The position numbers and the translations under genes were made by a program. Of a DNA stretch of 62,002 nt, positions 33,452 to 41,065 are shown in pieces (position 1 is the stretch's first letter; each line of letters begins with the position of its first letter). Source of the stretch: Nitrosovibrio sp. Nv4 (GTDB taxonomy: Bacteria; Pseudomonadota; Gammaproteobacteria; Burkholderiales; SG8-39); NCBI GenBank assembly GCA_945906765.1, contig CAMDRF010000006.1:1-62002 (forward strand), read 5' to 3'. The notes below the pieces were generated by a model, which was given only the letters and a program-made list of their open reading frames with translations, did no database searches and was not told the origin of the DNA.

Positions 33452-34843
33452 ATCAAAAAAACGAAACCCAATTTTCTCGTCATCCTGATCGACGACCTGC
33501 GCTACGATGAGTTCGGCGCGGGCGGCCATCCTTATATGAAGACGCCGCACATCGACCGCCTCGCGCACGAGGGGGCGCTGTTCGAGCGCGCCTTCCACAC
33601 CACCTCGATCTGCTCGCCGAACCGCGCCTCGATCGTGACCGGGCAGTACGCCAGCCGCCACGGCATCATCGACAACGTGGCGCGCGGCGCGATGAGCCAC
33701 CGGTTGCCGAACTACCACCTCGAACTGCAGAAGCTCGGCTACGAGACCGCGCACATCGGCAAGTGGCACATGGGCAACGACGGCATGCCTCGCCCGGGCT
33801 ACGACCACTGGGTGAGCTACGACGGCCACGGCCGCATCGTCAACCCGACGTTGTGCCACGACGGCAAGTACCTCGAGCACACCGGCTACATCACCGACAT
33901 CATGAACGGCCTGGCCGTGGATTTTCTCGAGAAGCGCAAGGGCAGCAAGCCCTGGTCGCTGTTCTTCGCGCACAAGGCGGTGCACCCGGACGCCGAGCAG
34001 GCCGCGGACGGCACGGTGTCGTTCGGCAAGCTGGGCGGCTACATCCCGGCGGAGCGGCACAAGGACCTCTACAAGGACGCGATCTTTCCGAAGAAGCCGA
34101 ACATGCTGAGCTACGACGAGGTCGTGAAGCAGAAGCCGGCGTGGAAGGAAATCTTCAAAATGCGCAGCGAGCCCGCCTCGCGCCAGCTGCTCGGTGCGAT
34201 CCACGCCGGCACGCAGGAGGAGATCCGCCTGCGCGCGCGCATGATGGCTTCGGTCGACGAGGGCGTCGGCAGGATCCTCGACACGCTCGAAAAAAAAGGC
34301 GAACTCGACAACACCTGCATCGTCTTCCTCGGCGACAACGGCTACTTCTTCGGCGAACACGGCCTCGGGCCCGAGAGAAGGTTCGCCTACGAGGAGGGGA
34401 TTCGTTCGCCTTTCCTGGTTCGCTTTCCCAAACTGATAAAAGCGGGCACGAGAAAGAAAGATTTGCTGATTTGCCAGGACATCGCGCCCACGCTGATCGA
34501 GCTTGCAGGTGGGAAACCTGGTCCCCAGATTCAAGGAAAATCACTACTAGGGCTTCTAAAAAATAAAAAAACACTCTGGAGAAAGGCAGTGCTCGCCGAA
34601 TACTGGGCCGAGCAGGCCTATCCCTGGCTCATCGGCATGACCTACAAAGCGATCCGCACCGAGCGCTACAAGCTGATCCACTGGGTGAACCGCGGCACGG
34701 CCGGCGAGCTTGATGAGCTCTACGATCTGGAGAAGGATCCCTTCGAGTTGAAGAACCTGATCAAGAGCAAGGCCCACGCCTCCATTCGCGCGAAGCTGCA
34801 CCGCGACCTGAAGGTCCTCGTTGCCGAGGCGGTGGGGCTCTAG
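33452..34843 (+). CDS. Sulfatase family hydrolase
   Basis: About 463 residues. The conserved opening TKPNFLVILIDDLRYDEFG (metal Asp pair), formylglycine site CSPNR in SICSPNRASIVTG, HIGKWHMGNDG, FFAHKAVHPD and FLGDNGYFFGEHGLG are all present, so the active site looks intact. The start is odd: where relatives begin with MKKTKPNFL, the codon is ATC (33452-33454) rather than ATG. The nearest in-frame standard start is TTG 33353, well inside the Bug gene. Either ATC is used, or the long form is made, or a base is wrong. A marked AT-rich stretch at about 34400-34590 keeps the frame. Confidence 0.85.
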   Translation: MKKTKPNFLVILIDDLRYDEFGAGGHPYMKTPHIDRLAHEGALFERAFHTTSICSPNRASIVTGQYASRHGIIDNVARGAMSHRLPNYHLELQKLGYETAHIGKWHMGNDGMPRPGYDHWVSYDGHGRIVNPTLCHDGKYLEHTGYITDIMNGLAVDFLEKRKGSKPWSLFFAHKAVHPDAEQAADGTVSFGKLGGYIPAERHKDLYKDAIFPKKPNMLSYDEVVKQKPAWKEIFKMRSEPASRQLLGAIHAGTQEEIRLRARMMASVDEGVGRILDTLEKKGELDNTCIVFLGDNGYFFGEHGLGPERRFAYEEGIRSPFLVRFPKLIKAGTRKKDLLICQDIAPTLIELAGGKPGPQIQGKSLLGLLKNKKTLWRKAVLAEYWAEQAYPWLIGMTYKAIRTERYKLIHWVNRGTAGELDELYDLEKDPFELKNLIKSKAHASIRAKLHRDLKVLVAEAVGL

Positions 34844-34906
34844 CTGCGCGGGCGTGTTTGGACTAGGATGGGGGTGTACTTCTTTCGCGTGGAACGGAGG
34901 TCGGCC

Positions 34907-35341
34907 ATGCAAGTCAAAGAGATCCTGCGGGTCAAGGGAAACCGGCTGATCACCGCCGAGCCTGGAAGCCGGGTGGTCGATGCGGTGAAAACCATGGCCG
35001 AGCAGAACCTCGGCTCGCTGGTGGTGCTGGACCAGGGGCGCATGGCGGGCATGCTCACCTTCCACGAACTGCTCGCGGCGCTGGCCACGCACGGCGGCGC
35101 GCTCGGCGAGGTCAAGGTGAGCGAGATCATGGTGCGCGATCCGGTGACGGCAACCCCGGAGATGGAAGTAAACGACCTGCGCCGCACCATGCTGGAGACC
35201 GGCGCGCGCTACCTGCCGGTGATGCAGGACGGCAAGCTGCTCGGCGTGATTTCTTTCCGCGACGTGGCTAAGGCGGTTCTCGAGGAGCAGGATTTCGAGA
35301 ACAAGATGCTCAAGGGTTACATAAAGAACTGGCCGGCTTAG
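34907..35341 (+). CDS. CBS domain-containing protein
   Basis: 144 residues from ATG 34907, which has GGAGG seven bases upstream; an in-frame ATG at 34868 is less well placed. Two CBS motifs: VKEILRVKGNRLITAEPGS through GSLVVLDQGRMAGMLTFHEL, and VSEIMVRDPVTATPEMEV through RYLPVMQDGKLLGVISFRDV. Such pairs bind adenine nucleotides and act as energy or signal sensors. The protein has no attached catalytic or transport domain. Its stop codon sits in the loop of a perfect hairpin. Confidence 0.9.
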   Translation: MQVKEILRVKGNRLITAEPGSRVVDAVKTMAEQNLGSLVVLDQGRMAGMLTFHELLAALATHGGALGEVKVSEIMVRDPVTATPEMEVNDLRRTMLETGARYLPVMQDGKLLGVISFRDVAKAVLEEQDFENKMLKGYIKNWPA

Positions 35342-35351
35342 GCCGGCCAGT
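35328..35351 (+). terminator. Hairpin around the CBS gene stop codon
   Basis: ACTGGCCGGC at 35328-35337 pairs perfectly with GCCGGCCAGT at 35342-35351, leaving the four-base loop TTAG, which contains most of the TAG stop codon. The ten-base GC-rich stem would be very stable. No run of T follows, so this is not a textbook intrinsic terminator. It may slow or end transcription, or protect the 3' end. Confidence 0.5.
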
Positions 35352-35381
35352 GGATCGAACTGGCCTGCGCCTGAAGATTTT

Positions 35382-36620
35382 CTGAAAAGACGCAGTCTTC
35401 TTCTCGGCGGTTCGGCGCTCGCCGGCGCAGCCGGGTTCGCTGCCTGGCGCGCGTGGCCTGAGCAGGGCCTCTGGAATCCCTGCCGCGCCGGCTTGCCGCC
35501 GGCGCTCGCACGCCATGCATTGGTAACAGCGGCCTGGGATGGTCTCGACCCGGAGCAGGTCTGGGATGCGCACGCGCATCTGCTCGGCACGGGCGACTCC
35601 TCCAGCGGCATCGTCGTCAATCCTGAAATGGACAGCCTGCTGAATCCGGCGAGCTACGCCCGGCGCCTGTTTTTCCTGAACGCGGGCTGCGCCTACGACG
35701 TGCCGGGGGGCAGCGTCGATCGCGCCTACGTGCGTCGCATGCTCAACCTGATGAGCGGCATGCGCCGCGGCGTGAAGCTTCTGCTGTTCGCGTTCGAGCG
35801 CGCGTACGGCGAAGATGGCAAGCGGCAGGACGCGCTCACCAGTTTCCACGTGCCCGACGGCTACGCGCGCCAGATTGCGCGCGAGCATCCGCGCTACTTC
35901 GAGTGGGTTGCGTCGATTCATCCCTACCGCGCGGATTGCGTGACGGCGCTGCAAGAAGCGAAGCGCGACGGCGCGCGCGCGGTGAAGTGGCTGCCCGGCG
36001 CGATGGGCATGGATCCCGCTTCGCCACGCTGCGACAGATTCTACGCAGCGGCCGCGCGACTCGATCTGCCGATCATCTCCCACGCCGGCCTGGAGCGCGC
36101 GGTGCTCGGCACCGATACGCAGGACTACGGCAATCCGCTGCGTTTGCGCCGCGCCCTGGATGCCGGCGTGCGCGTCGTCGTCGCGCATTGCGCCTCCATG
36201 GGCCAGGACATCGATCTCGACAAAGGCCCGAACGGTCCCGTTGTGGATAGCTTTGTCTTGTTCTCCAGGTTGTTTGAAGAAAAACGCTACGAAAAAAAAC
36301 TGTTTGCCGATATTTCGGCGATGACGCAGGTGAACCGCGCAGGTCCGGCGCTGGCGAAAGTGATTGAGCGCGAGGAATGGCACCCGCGCCTGCTGAACGG
36401 CTCCGACTACCCGCTGCCGGGCGTGATGCCGATCTTCTCGGTGGACTACCTCGTATCGCTGAAGCTGGTGCGGGAATCAGCCGCGCCCGTGCTGAAGGAA
36501 ATCCGCGCCCACAATCCGCTGTTGTTCGACTTCGTCCTCAAGCGTCACCTGCGCTCCAATGGCAAGACGCTCGCGAAAAGCGTCTTCGAAACGCGGCCGT
36601 TCTTTGCCATGCTATCGTAG
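35382..36620 (+). CDS. Amidohydrolase family protein with twin-arginine-like leader
   Basis: About 412 residues if read from CTG 35382. The conserved enzyme part starts at DAHAHLLG (metal HxH) and includes KWLPGAMGMDP, ISHAGLE, VVAHCASMGQD and NGSDYPLPGVM, the Asp-bearing end of an amidohydrolase 2 active site. Upstream in frame there is a convincing Tat-type leader, KRRSLLLGGSALAGAAGFAA, but no ATG, GTG or TTG precedes it; only CTG at 35382 is suitably placed. The first standard start is TTG 35493, which would remove the leader. The substrate is unknown. An AT-rich stretch lies at about 36245-36310. Confidence 0.8.
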   Translation: MKRRSLLLGGSALAGAAGFAAWRAWPEQGLWNPCRAGLPPALARHALVTAAWDGLDPEQVWDAHAHLLGTGDSSSGIVVNPEMDSLLNPASYARRLFFLNAGCAYDVPGGSVDRAYVRRMLNLMSGMRRGVKLLLFAFERAYGEDGKRQDALTSFHVPDGYARQIAREHPRYFEWVASIHPYRADCVTALQEAKRDGARAVKWLPGAMGMDPASPRCDRFYAAAARLDLPIISHAGLERAVLGTDTQDYGNPLRLRRALDAGVRVVVAHCASMGQDIDLDKGPNGPVVDSFVLFSRLFEEKRYEKKLFADISAMTQVNRAGPALAKVIEREEWHPRLLNGSDYPLPGVMPIFSVDYLVSLKLVRESAAPVLKEIRAHNPLLFDFVLKRHLRSNGKTLAKSVFETRPFFAMLS

Positions 36621-36640
36621 CGGCCCGCAGGCAGAACAAG

Positions 36641-37933
36641 GTGAATCAGGTGGGCGGACAGGTAAATGGCGCCGGCGGGCTGATGGCCTGCCACGAGTGC
36701 GACCTGTTGCACCGCATCGCGCCGCTCGCGCCCGGTGGCAAGGCGCTGTGCAGCCGCTGCGCGGCGCCGTTGTACCGCAATGTGCCCGACAGCCTCGAGC
36801 GTGCTTGCGCGCTCTATCTCGCCGCCCTGCTGCTTTGGGTGATGGCGAACGCGGCTCCGTTCGTCTCTCTGAAGCTGAGCGGGCGCGTCGAGGAGAACCT
36901 GATGCTCTCCGGCCCGCTTGCGCTGGCGCGCGCGGGGATGCCCGAAGTCGGCCTGCTGGTGTTTCTCACCAGCATCCTGTTTCCGTTCTTGACCATCGTC
37001 GGCACCTTGTACGTGCTACTGCCGTTGCGCTTCGGCTGGCGCTTTCCCGGCGTGGCGCCGGCTTACCGCATGGTGCGCGTGCTTACCCCCTGGAGCCTGA
37101 TCGGCGTGTTTATGCTCGGCTTGCTGGTGTCGATCGTAAAACTGCTCGACCTTGCCGATGTGGTGCCGGGCACCGGCCTGTACGCCTTCGTCGGCCTGTT
37201 GCTGGTGTCGGCGGCCGCGCACGCGAATCTCGATCACGGGGCGATCTGGCCGCGCGTCGGGCCGCGTATCGGACCGTCGCCGGCGGCTACTGCAGCCGCG
37301 CTCGGTCTCACTAGCTGTCACACCTGCGAGCTGCTGGTGCCGGCCGCGCCGCAAGGCGGCCACGCGCACTGTGCGCGCTGCGGCAGCGCGGTGCACGGCC
37401 TGCGCCGGCCCGACAGCATCGCGCGCACCTGGGCGCTGCTCGGTTCGGCCGCGCTGATGCTGATCCCCGCCAACCTGTATCCGGTGATGACGGTGATCCA
37501 GTTCGGCCGGGGAGAACCGAACACCATCCTGAGCGGCGTGATGCACCTGATCGGTTCGGGCATGTGGCCGCTGGCGCTGTTGGTGTTCTTCGCCAGCTTC
37601 GTCGTGCCGCTGAGCAAGATCGCGGTGCTGGTGCTGCTGCTGGTGACAGTGCAGAAGGGCTCGGCCTGGCGGCGGCGCGACCGCGCGCTGCTGTACCGCG
37701 TCACCGAGGTGGTCGGTGCATGGTCCATGATCGACATCTTTCTGGTCGGCATCCTGGTAGCGCTGGTGAACCTGGGCGCGCTGGCGAGCGTGCGCCCGGG
37801 CGTCGGCGCAATTTTCTTTGGTGCCGCGGTGGTGCTCACCATGCTGGCGGCCATGAGCTTCGATCCGCGCCTCATATGGGACCGCGCCGAGCGCGGTGGG
37901 GACCGCGGTGAAAGAGCGGAGGGCGCGCGATGA
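36641..37933 (+). CDS. pqiA: Paraquat-inducible protein A (PqiA)
   Basis: 430 residues from GTG 36641 (ATG 36683 is an alternative, giving 416). Two similar halves, each with a small zinc-ribbon-like pair of Cys pairs (CHECD with CSRC, and CHTCE with CARC) followed by four hydrophobic segments. Conserved pieces include LMLSGPLALARAGMPEVG and NTILSGVMHLIGSGMWPLAL. PqiA is the inner-membrane part of the Pqi system, which works with the MCE protein PqiB to move lipids across the envelope. Its stop overlaps the pqiB start (ATGA). First gene of a five-gene overlapping operon. Confidence 0.92.
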   Translation: MNQVGGQVNGAGGLMACHECDLLHRIAPLAPGGKALCSRCAAPLYRNVPDSLERACALYLAALLLWVMANAAPFVSLKLSGRVEENLMLSGPLALARAGMPEVGLLVFLTSILFPFLTIVGTLYVLLPLRFGWRFPGVAPAYRMVRVLTPWSLIGVFMLGLLVSIVKLLDLADVVPGTGLYAFVGLLLVSAAAHANLDHGAIWPRVGPRIGPSPAATAAALGLTSCHTCELLVPAAPQGGHAHCARCGSAVHGLRRPDSIARTWALLGSAALMLIPANLYPVMTVIQFGRGEPNTILSGVMHLIGSGMWPLALLVFFASFVVPLSKIAVLVLLLVTVQKGSAWRRRDRALLYRVTEVVGAWSMIDIFLVGILVALVNLGALASVRPGVGAIFFGAAVVLTMLAAMSFDPRLIWDRAERGGDRGERAEGAR

Positions 37934-39597
37934 GCGAACCGGATCACGCCGCGCCGCCGGAGCCGGTCCTGCGCCGGCGCTCGGGGCCTTCGCTGGTGTG
38001 GCTGATTCCGCTGCTCACCGCGTTGATCGGCGGCTGGCTGATCTTCAAGACGCTCGCGGAGAAGGGGCCGGCGCTCACCGTCAGCTTCAAGCAGGCGGAG
38101 GGGATCGAGGTCGGCAAGACGCGCATCAAGTACAAGAGCCTGGATATCGGCGTGGTCGAAGGATTGCGCTTCAGCGAGAATTTCAAGCGCGTGGTGGTGT
38201 TGGCAAGACTCAACAAGGAGGCGGCACCGTTCCTGCGTCGCGGCACGCGCTTCTGGGTGGTCAAACCGAGCCTCGGGGTGCGCGGGGTGTCGGGCCTGAG
38301 CACCCTGATTTCGGGCGTCTTTATCGAGATCGAGCCGGGGCAGGGCGCGACGGAGACGAATTTCGTCGGCCTCGAGGTGCCGCCGGTGGTCGCCGCGGAC
38401 GAGGCCGGGCGCAGAATCGAGCTGCTGTCCGCGCGGCTCGGCTCGATCGACCGGGGTTCGCCGCTCTACTACCAGGGAATTCTTGCCGGCGAAGTGCTCG
38501 GCTACGAGATGGCCAACGACTACCGCAGCGTGCTGGTGCATGCATTTGTCAAGGCGCCCTTCGACCGGCTGCTGCGCTCGAGCACGCGCTTCTGGCACGC
38601 GAGCGGCGTCGAGGTCGCGCTCGGCGCCGACGGCGTGCGCGTGCAGACTGAATCGCTGCAGGCACTGCTGTTCGGCGGCATCGCCTTCGACACGCCCGAT
38701 GCGCAGGACGGCGCGAGCGAGGACACCGAAGGGCTGGTCTTCACGCTCTATGACGACCGGCGCTCGATCCAGGAGCATGCCTACACGAGCAAGTCCAAGT
38801 TCGTGCTGTACTTCGACGACTCGGTGCGCGGGCTGGCGCTCGGCGCGCCGGTGGAATTCAAGGGTATCAAGATTGGCACGGTGACCGGTATCCGGCTCGA
38901 GTACGACCAGAAGAGCGCGGTCTTTCGCATTCCGGTGATGATCGAGGTCGAACCCGAGCGCATCGTCGAGCGCGGCGCGGGCATGCGTTCGGCGCCGCAG
39001 GCGGCCTTCCAGGCGCTCGTCAAGCGCGGCCTGCGCGCGCGCCTGCAAACCGGCAACCTGCTCACCGGGCAGATGTTCGTCGAGCTCGACATGCATCCGA
39101 AGTCGCCGATCCGGCTCGCCCGGGCCGGCGGTCCGTATCCGGAGCTGCCAACCATTGCGGGCGGCTTCAGCCAGATGACCTCTTCGCTCGAGAGCATATT
39201 GGCGAAACTCGACCGCATCGACCTCGTGACCATCGGCGGCGAATTGAAGGACACGCTTGCGGGCGCCAACAAACTGCTGAACGCGCCGGAAATGCAAAGC
39301 TCGATGGCGGATCTCTCCGCTTCGCTCGCCAGTCTTCGCGGCATCCTGCGCAAAGTCGACGCGCACGCCGAGCCGATCGCCGCCAACCTGGAAAAGGCGC
39401 TCGCTTCGGCGCGCGAGACTCTCGCACTGATGGATCGCGTACTGGTGCCCGACTCGCCGCTGCACGACCATGCGTCGCGGCTTGCCGAAGAACTGGCCGA
39501 GGCCGCGCGCTCGATCCGCGCGCTGGTGGACATGCTGCAGCGCGACCCGCAATCGATTCTGTTCGGCAAGAAGGCTGCGCCTGGGGGGAGTAAGTGA
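37930..39597 (+). CDS. pqiB: MCE-domain lipid transport protein PqiB
   Basis: 555 residues. One membrane segment near the N-terminus (LVWLIPLLTALIGGWLIF, about 20-40) and three MCE domains at about 45-140, 165-225 and 290-400. The first has GIEVGKTRIKYKSLDIGVV and the last has GAPVEFKGIKIGTVTGIRL. A long coiled-coil-like C-terminus follows (SMADLSASLASLRGILRKVD). PqiB forms stacked hexameric rings and a needle spanning the periplasm, as known for the Escherichia coli protein. It overlaps pqiA at the start and pqiC at the end (TGATG). Confidence 0.95.
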   Translation: MSEPDHAAPPEPVLRRRSGPSLVWLIPLLTALIGGWLIFKTLAEKGPALTVSFKQAEGIEVGKTRIKYKSLDIGVVEGLRFSENFKRVVVLARLNKEAAPFLRRGTRFWVVKPSLGVRGVSGLSTLISGVFIEIEPGQGATETNFVGLEVPPVVAADEAGRRIELLSARLGSIDRGSPLYYQGILAGEVLGYEMANDYRSVLVHAFVKAPFDRLLRSSTRFWHASGVEVALGADGVRVQTESLQALLFGGIAFDTPDAQDGASEDTEGLVFTLYDDRRSIQEHAYTSKSKFVLYFDDSVRGLALGAPVEFKGIKIGTVTGIRLEYDQKSAVFRIPVMIEVEPERIVERGAGMRSAPQAAFQALVKRGLRARLQTGNLLTGQMFVELDMHPKSPIRLARAGGPYPELPTIAGGFSQMTSSLESILAKLDRIDLVTIGGELKDTLAGANKLLNAPEMQSSMADLSASLASLRGILRKVDAHAEPIAANLEKALASARETLALMDRVLVPDSPLHDHASRLAEELAEAARSIRALVDMLQRDPQSILFGKKAAPGGSK

Positions 39598-40205
39598 TGC
39601 ACAAGGACGTTATCGCCGCCTTTACGCTCACGCTTGCCGTAGCGCTCGCAACGGGTTGCTCCAGCGCGCCGCCGATGCGTTACTACGTCGTTACGTCCCT
39701 CGAAGGGACGGCGGCGGCTGCCTCCTCGCCCGGTCCCGGCGTGGTGGTCGCGGGCGTGCGCCTGCCCCAGTACCTGGAGCGACCGCAGCTGGTCACGCGC
39801 AGCGGCGATAACCAACTTCAGGTGGAGGAGTTCCACCAGTGGGGCGGGAACCTGGCCAAGGACCTGACGCGCGTGCTGGCCGAGAACCTTTCGCGGTTGC
39901 TGCGCAGCGACGCGGTGGTTGCGGCGCCGCACACGCAGCGCCTGCGGCCGGACTACCGCGTCGAGGTCGATGTGTTGCGTTTCGAGCGCGCGGGCGACGC
40001 GCGCGTTTACCTGACGGCCAAGTGGTGGCTGTTGCGCGGCGCTGACGGCGCGCAGCTCGCCGGTCCGACGACCACGCTGACGAGCGAGCCGCTGCCCGCC
40101 GCGCCGACTTTCGACCCCACCGTGGCGGCGATGAGCCGCGCCTATGGCGAGCTCGCGCGCGCCATCGCGCAGGTGATCGCGCAGCAGCCGAAGGCGGTGC
40201 CATGA
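39597..40205 (+). CDS. pqiC: PqiC-type outer membrane lipoprotein (ABC-type transport auxiliary)
   Basis: 202 residues. Lipoprotein signal with lipobox LATGC at the end of a hydrophobic leader (IAAFTLTLAVALATGC), then the PqiC/YmbA fold: MRYYVVTSL, VVVAGVRLPQYLERPQLVTR, HQWGGNLAKDLTRVLAENLS, DYRVEVDVLRFE and a C-terminal helix SRAYGELARAIAQVIAQQ. It anchors the PqiB needle at the outer membrane. Ribosome site GGGGAG lies before ATG 39597, which shares its A with the pqiB stop. The stop overlaps the next gene. Confidence 0.93.
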   Translation: MHKDVIAAFTLTLAVALATGCSSAPPMRYYVVTSLEGTAAAASSPGPGVVVAGVRLPQYLERPQLVTRSGDNQLQVEEFHQWGGNLAKDLTRVLAENLSRLLRSDAVVAAPHTQRLRPDYRVEVDVLRFERAGDARVYLTAKWWLLRGADGAQLAGPTTTLTSEPLPAAPTFDPTVAAMSRAYGELARAIAQVIAQQPKAVP

Positions 40206-41065
40206 GTGCTGTGCGCGCACGCTGGGCGGCCGCGGCGCTGGTGGCGCTCGCAGCGGTATGCGCGCCGGCCCACGGCGCGCCCGACGGCGCCGGCATCGTG
40301 GACCGGGCCCTCGCGCACCGGTCCAAGGCCTGCTGCATCTATCAGGAGCTGACCATGATTCTGTCCGATGCCGCGGGTGAACGCGGCTTGCGCAGGATCC
40401 GCTGGTACGAGCGTCGCGAGCCCGATGGCGGCAGCCGGCTGTTGCTGGTGTTCGTCGCCCCGGCCGACGTGCGCGGCGCGGCAGTGCTGTTGACGCGCGA
40501 CGCGCCCGGTGCCGCGCGCGGCGAGATCTACCTGCCGGCGCTTGGCAGGCCGCTTGGCCTTGTCGCCGGCGCCGCGGGCGCGATGCCGCTGGTCGGCAGC
40601 GATTTCAATCTCGCCGATCTGCTGGGTGAGGCGCCGCGCAACTTTGTCTACGCGCGCGAAGCCGATGCAGAGATCGACCGCAGCATGCACTACGTGGTGC
40701 GCGCGGCGCCGGCCGACGCGGCGGCGCAGCGTGCCGGCGGCGGCCTGCGGCGCTACTACATTCGCAAGGGCGACTATTTTCTCGTGCGCATCGACTTCCA
40801 TGACGCATACGGCCTCCTGGCGAGGCGCCAGAGCTTCCGCGATCCGAAGCAGGTCGAACCCGGCGTCTGGGAGGCCGGCATGGTGCTGATGGAGGATTTC
40901 GGCGAGCGGCACCGCACGCTGATCAAGGTCGAGCGCCGCGTGTTCTCGCCCGAGTACGTTCCGCCCGAGATTTTTTCGCGGCAGTGGCTGCTCGAGCAGC
41001 GTTACCTGCTGGTCGGCGGCGACTCGCCGTTCGGACCGCAAGGCGCCCGGCGAGATGCTGAATAA
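40202..41065 (+). CDS. Outer membrane lipoprotein-sorting protein (LolA-like periplasmic carrier)
   Basis: 287 residues with a signal peptide ending APAHGA. The fold type is that of COG2834/LolA-like proteins: DRALAHRSKACCIYQELTMI, LRRIRWYERREPDGGSRLLL, PADVRGAAVLL, YLPALGRPLGLV and GSDFNLADLLGEAPRNFVY, then YYIRKGDYFLVRIDF. Such proteins form an open beta barrel that carries a lipid or lipoprotein and are often paired with RND proteins. It starts inside the pqiC stop and overlaps the RND gene by 11 bases, which ties it to both systems. Confidence 0.88.
   Translation: MSAVRARWAAAALVALAAVCAPAHGAPDGAGIVDRALAHRSKACCIYQELTMILSDAAGERGLRRIRWYERREPDGGSRLLLVFVAPADVRGAAVLLTRDAPGAARGEIYLPALGRPLGLVAGAAGAMPLVGSDFNLADLLGEAPRNFVYAREADAEIDRSMHYVVRAAPADAAAQRAGGGLRRYYIRKGDYFLVRIDFHDAYGLLARRQSFRDPKQVEPGVWEAGMVLMEDFGERHRTLIKVERRVFSPEYVPPEIFSRQWLLEQRYLLVGGDSPFGPQGARRDAE

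Noticed and set aside
37318-39552. A 744-residue minus-strand open frame opposite pqiA and pqiB
   Set aside because: Shadow of well-supported MCE and PqiA genes.
36641-40205. Mla (MlaFEDCB) phospholipid system
   Set aside because: Two-half PqiA with Cys pairs and three MCE domains in one protein identify the Pqi system, not Mla.
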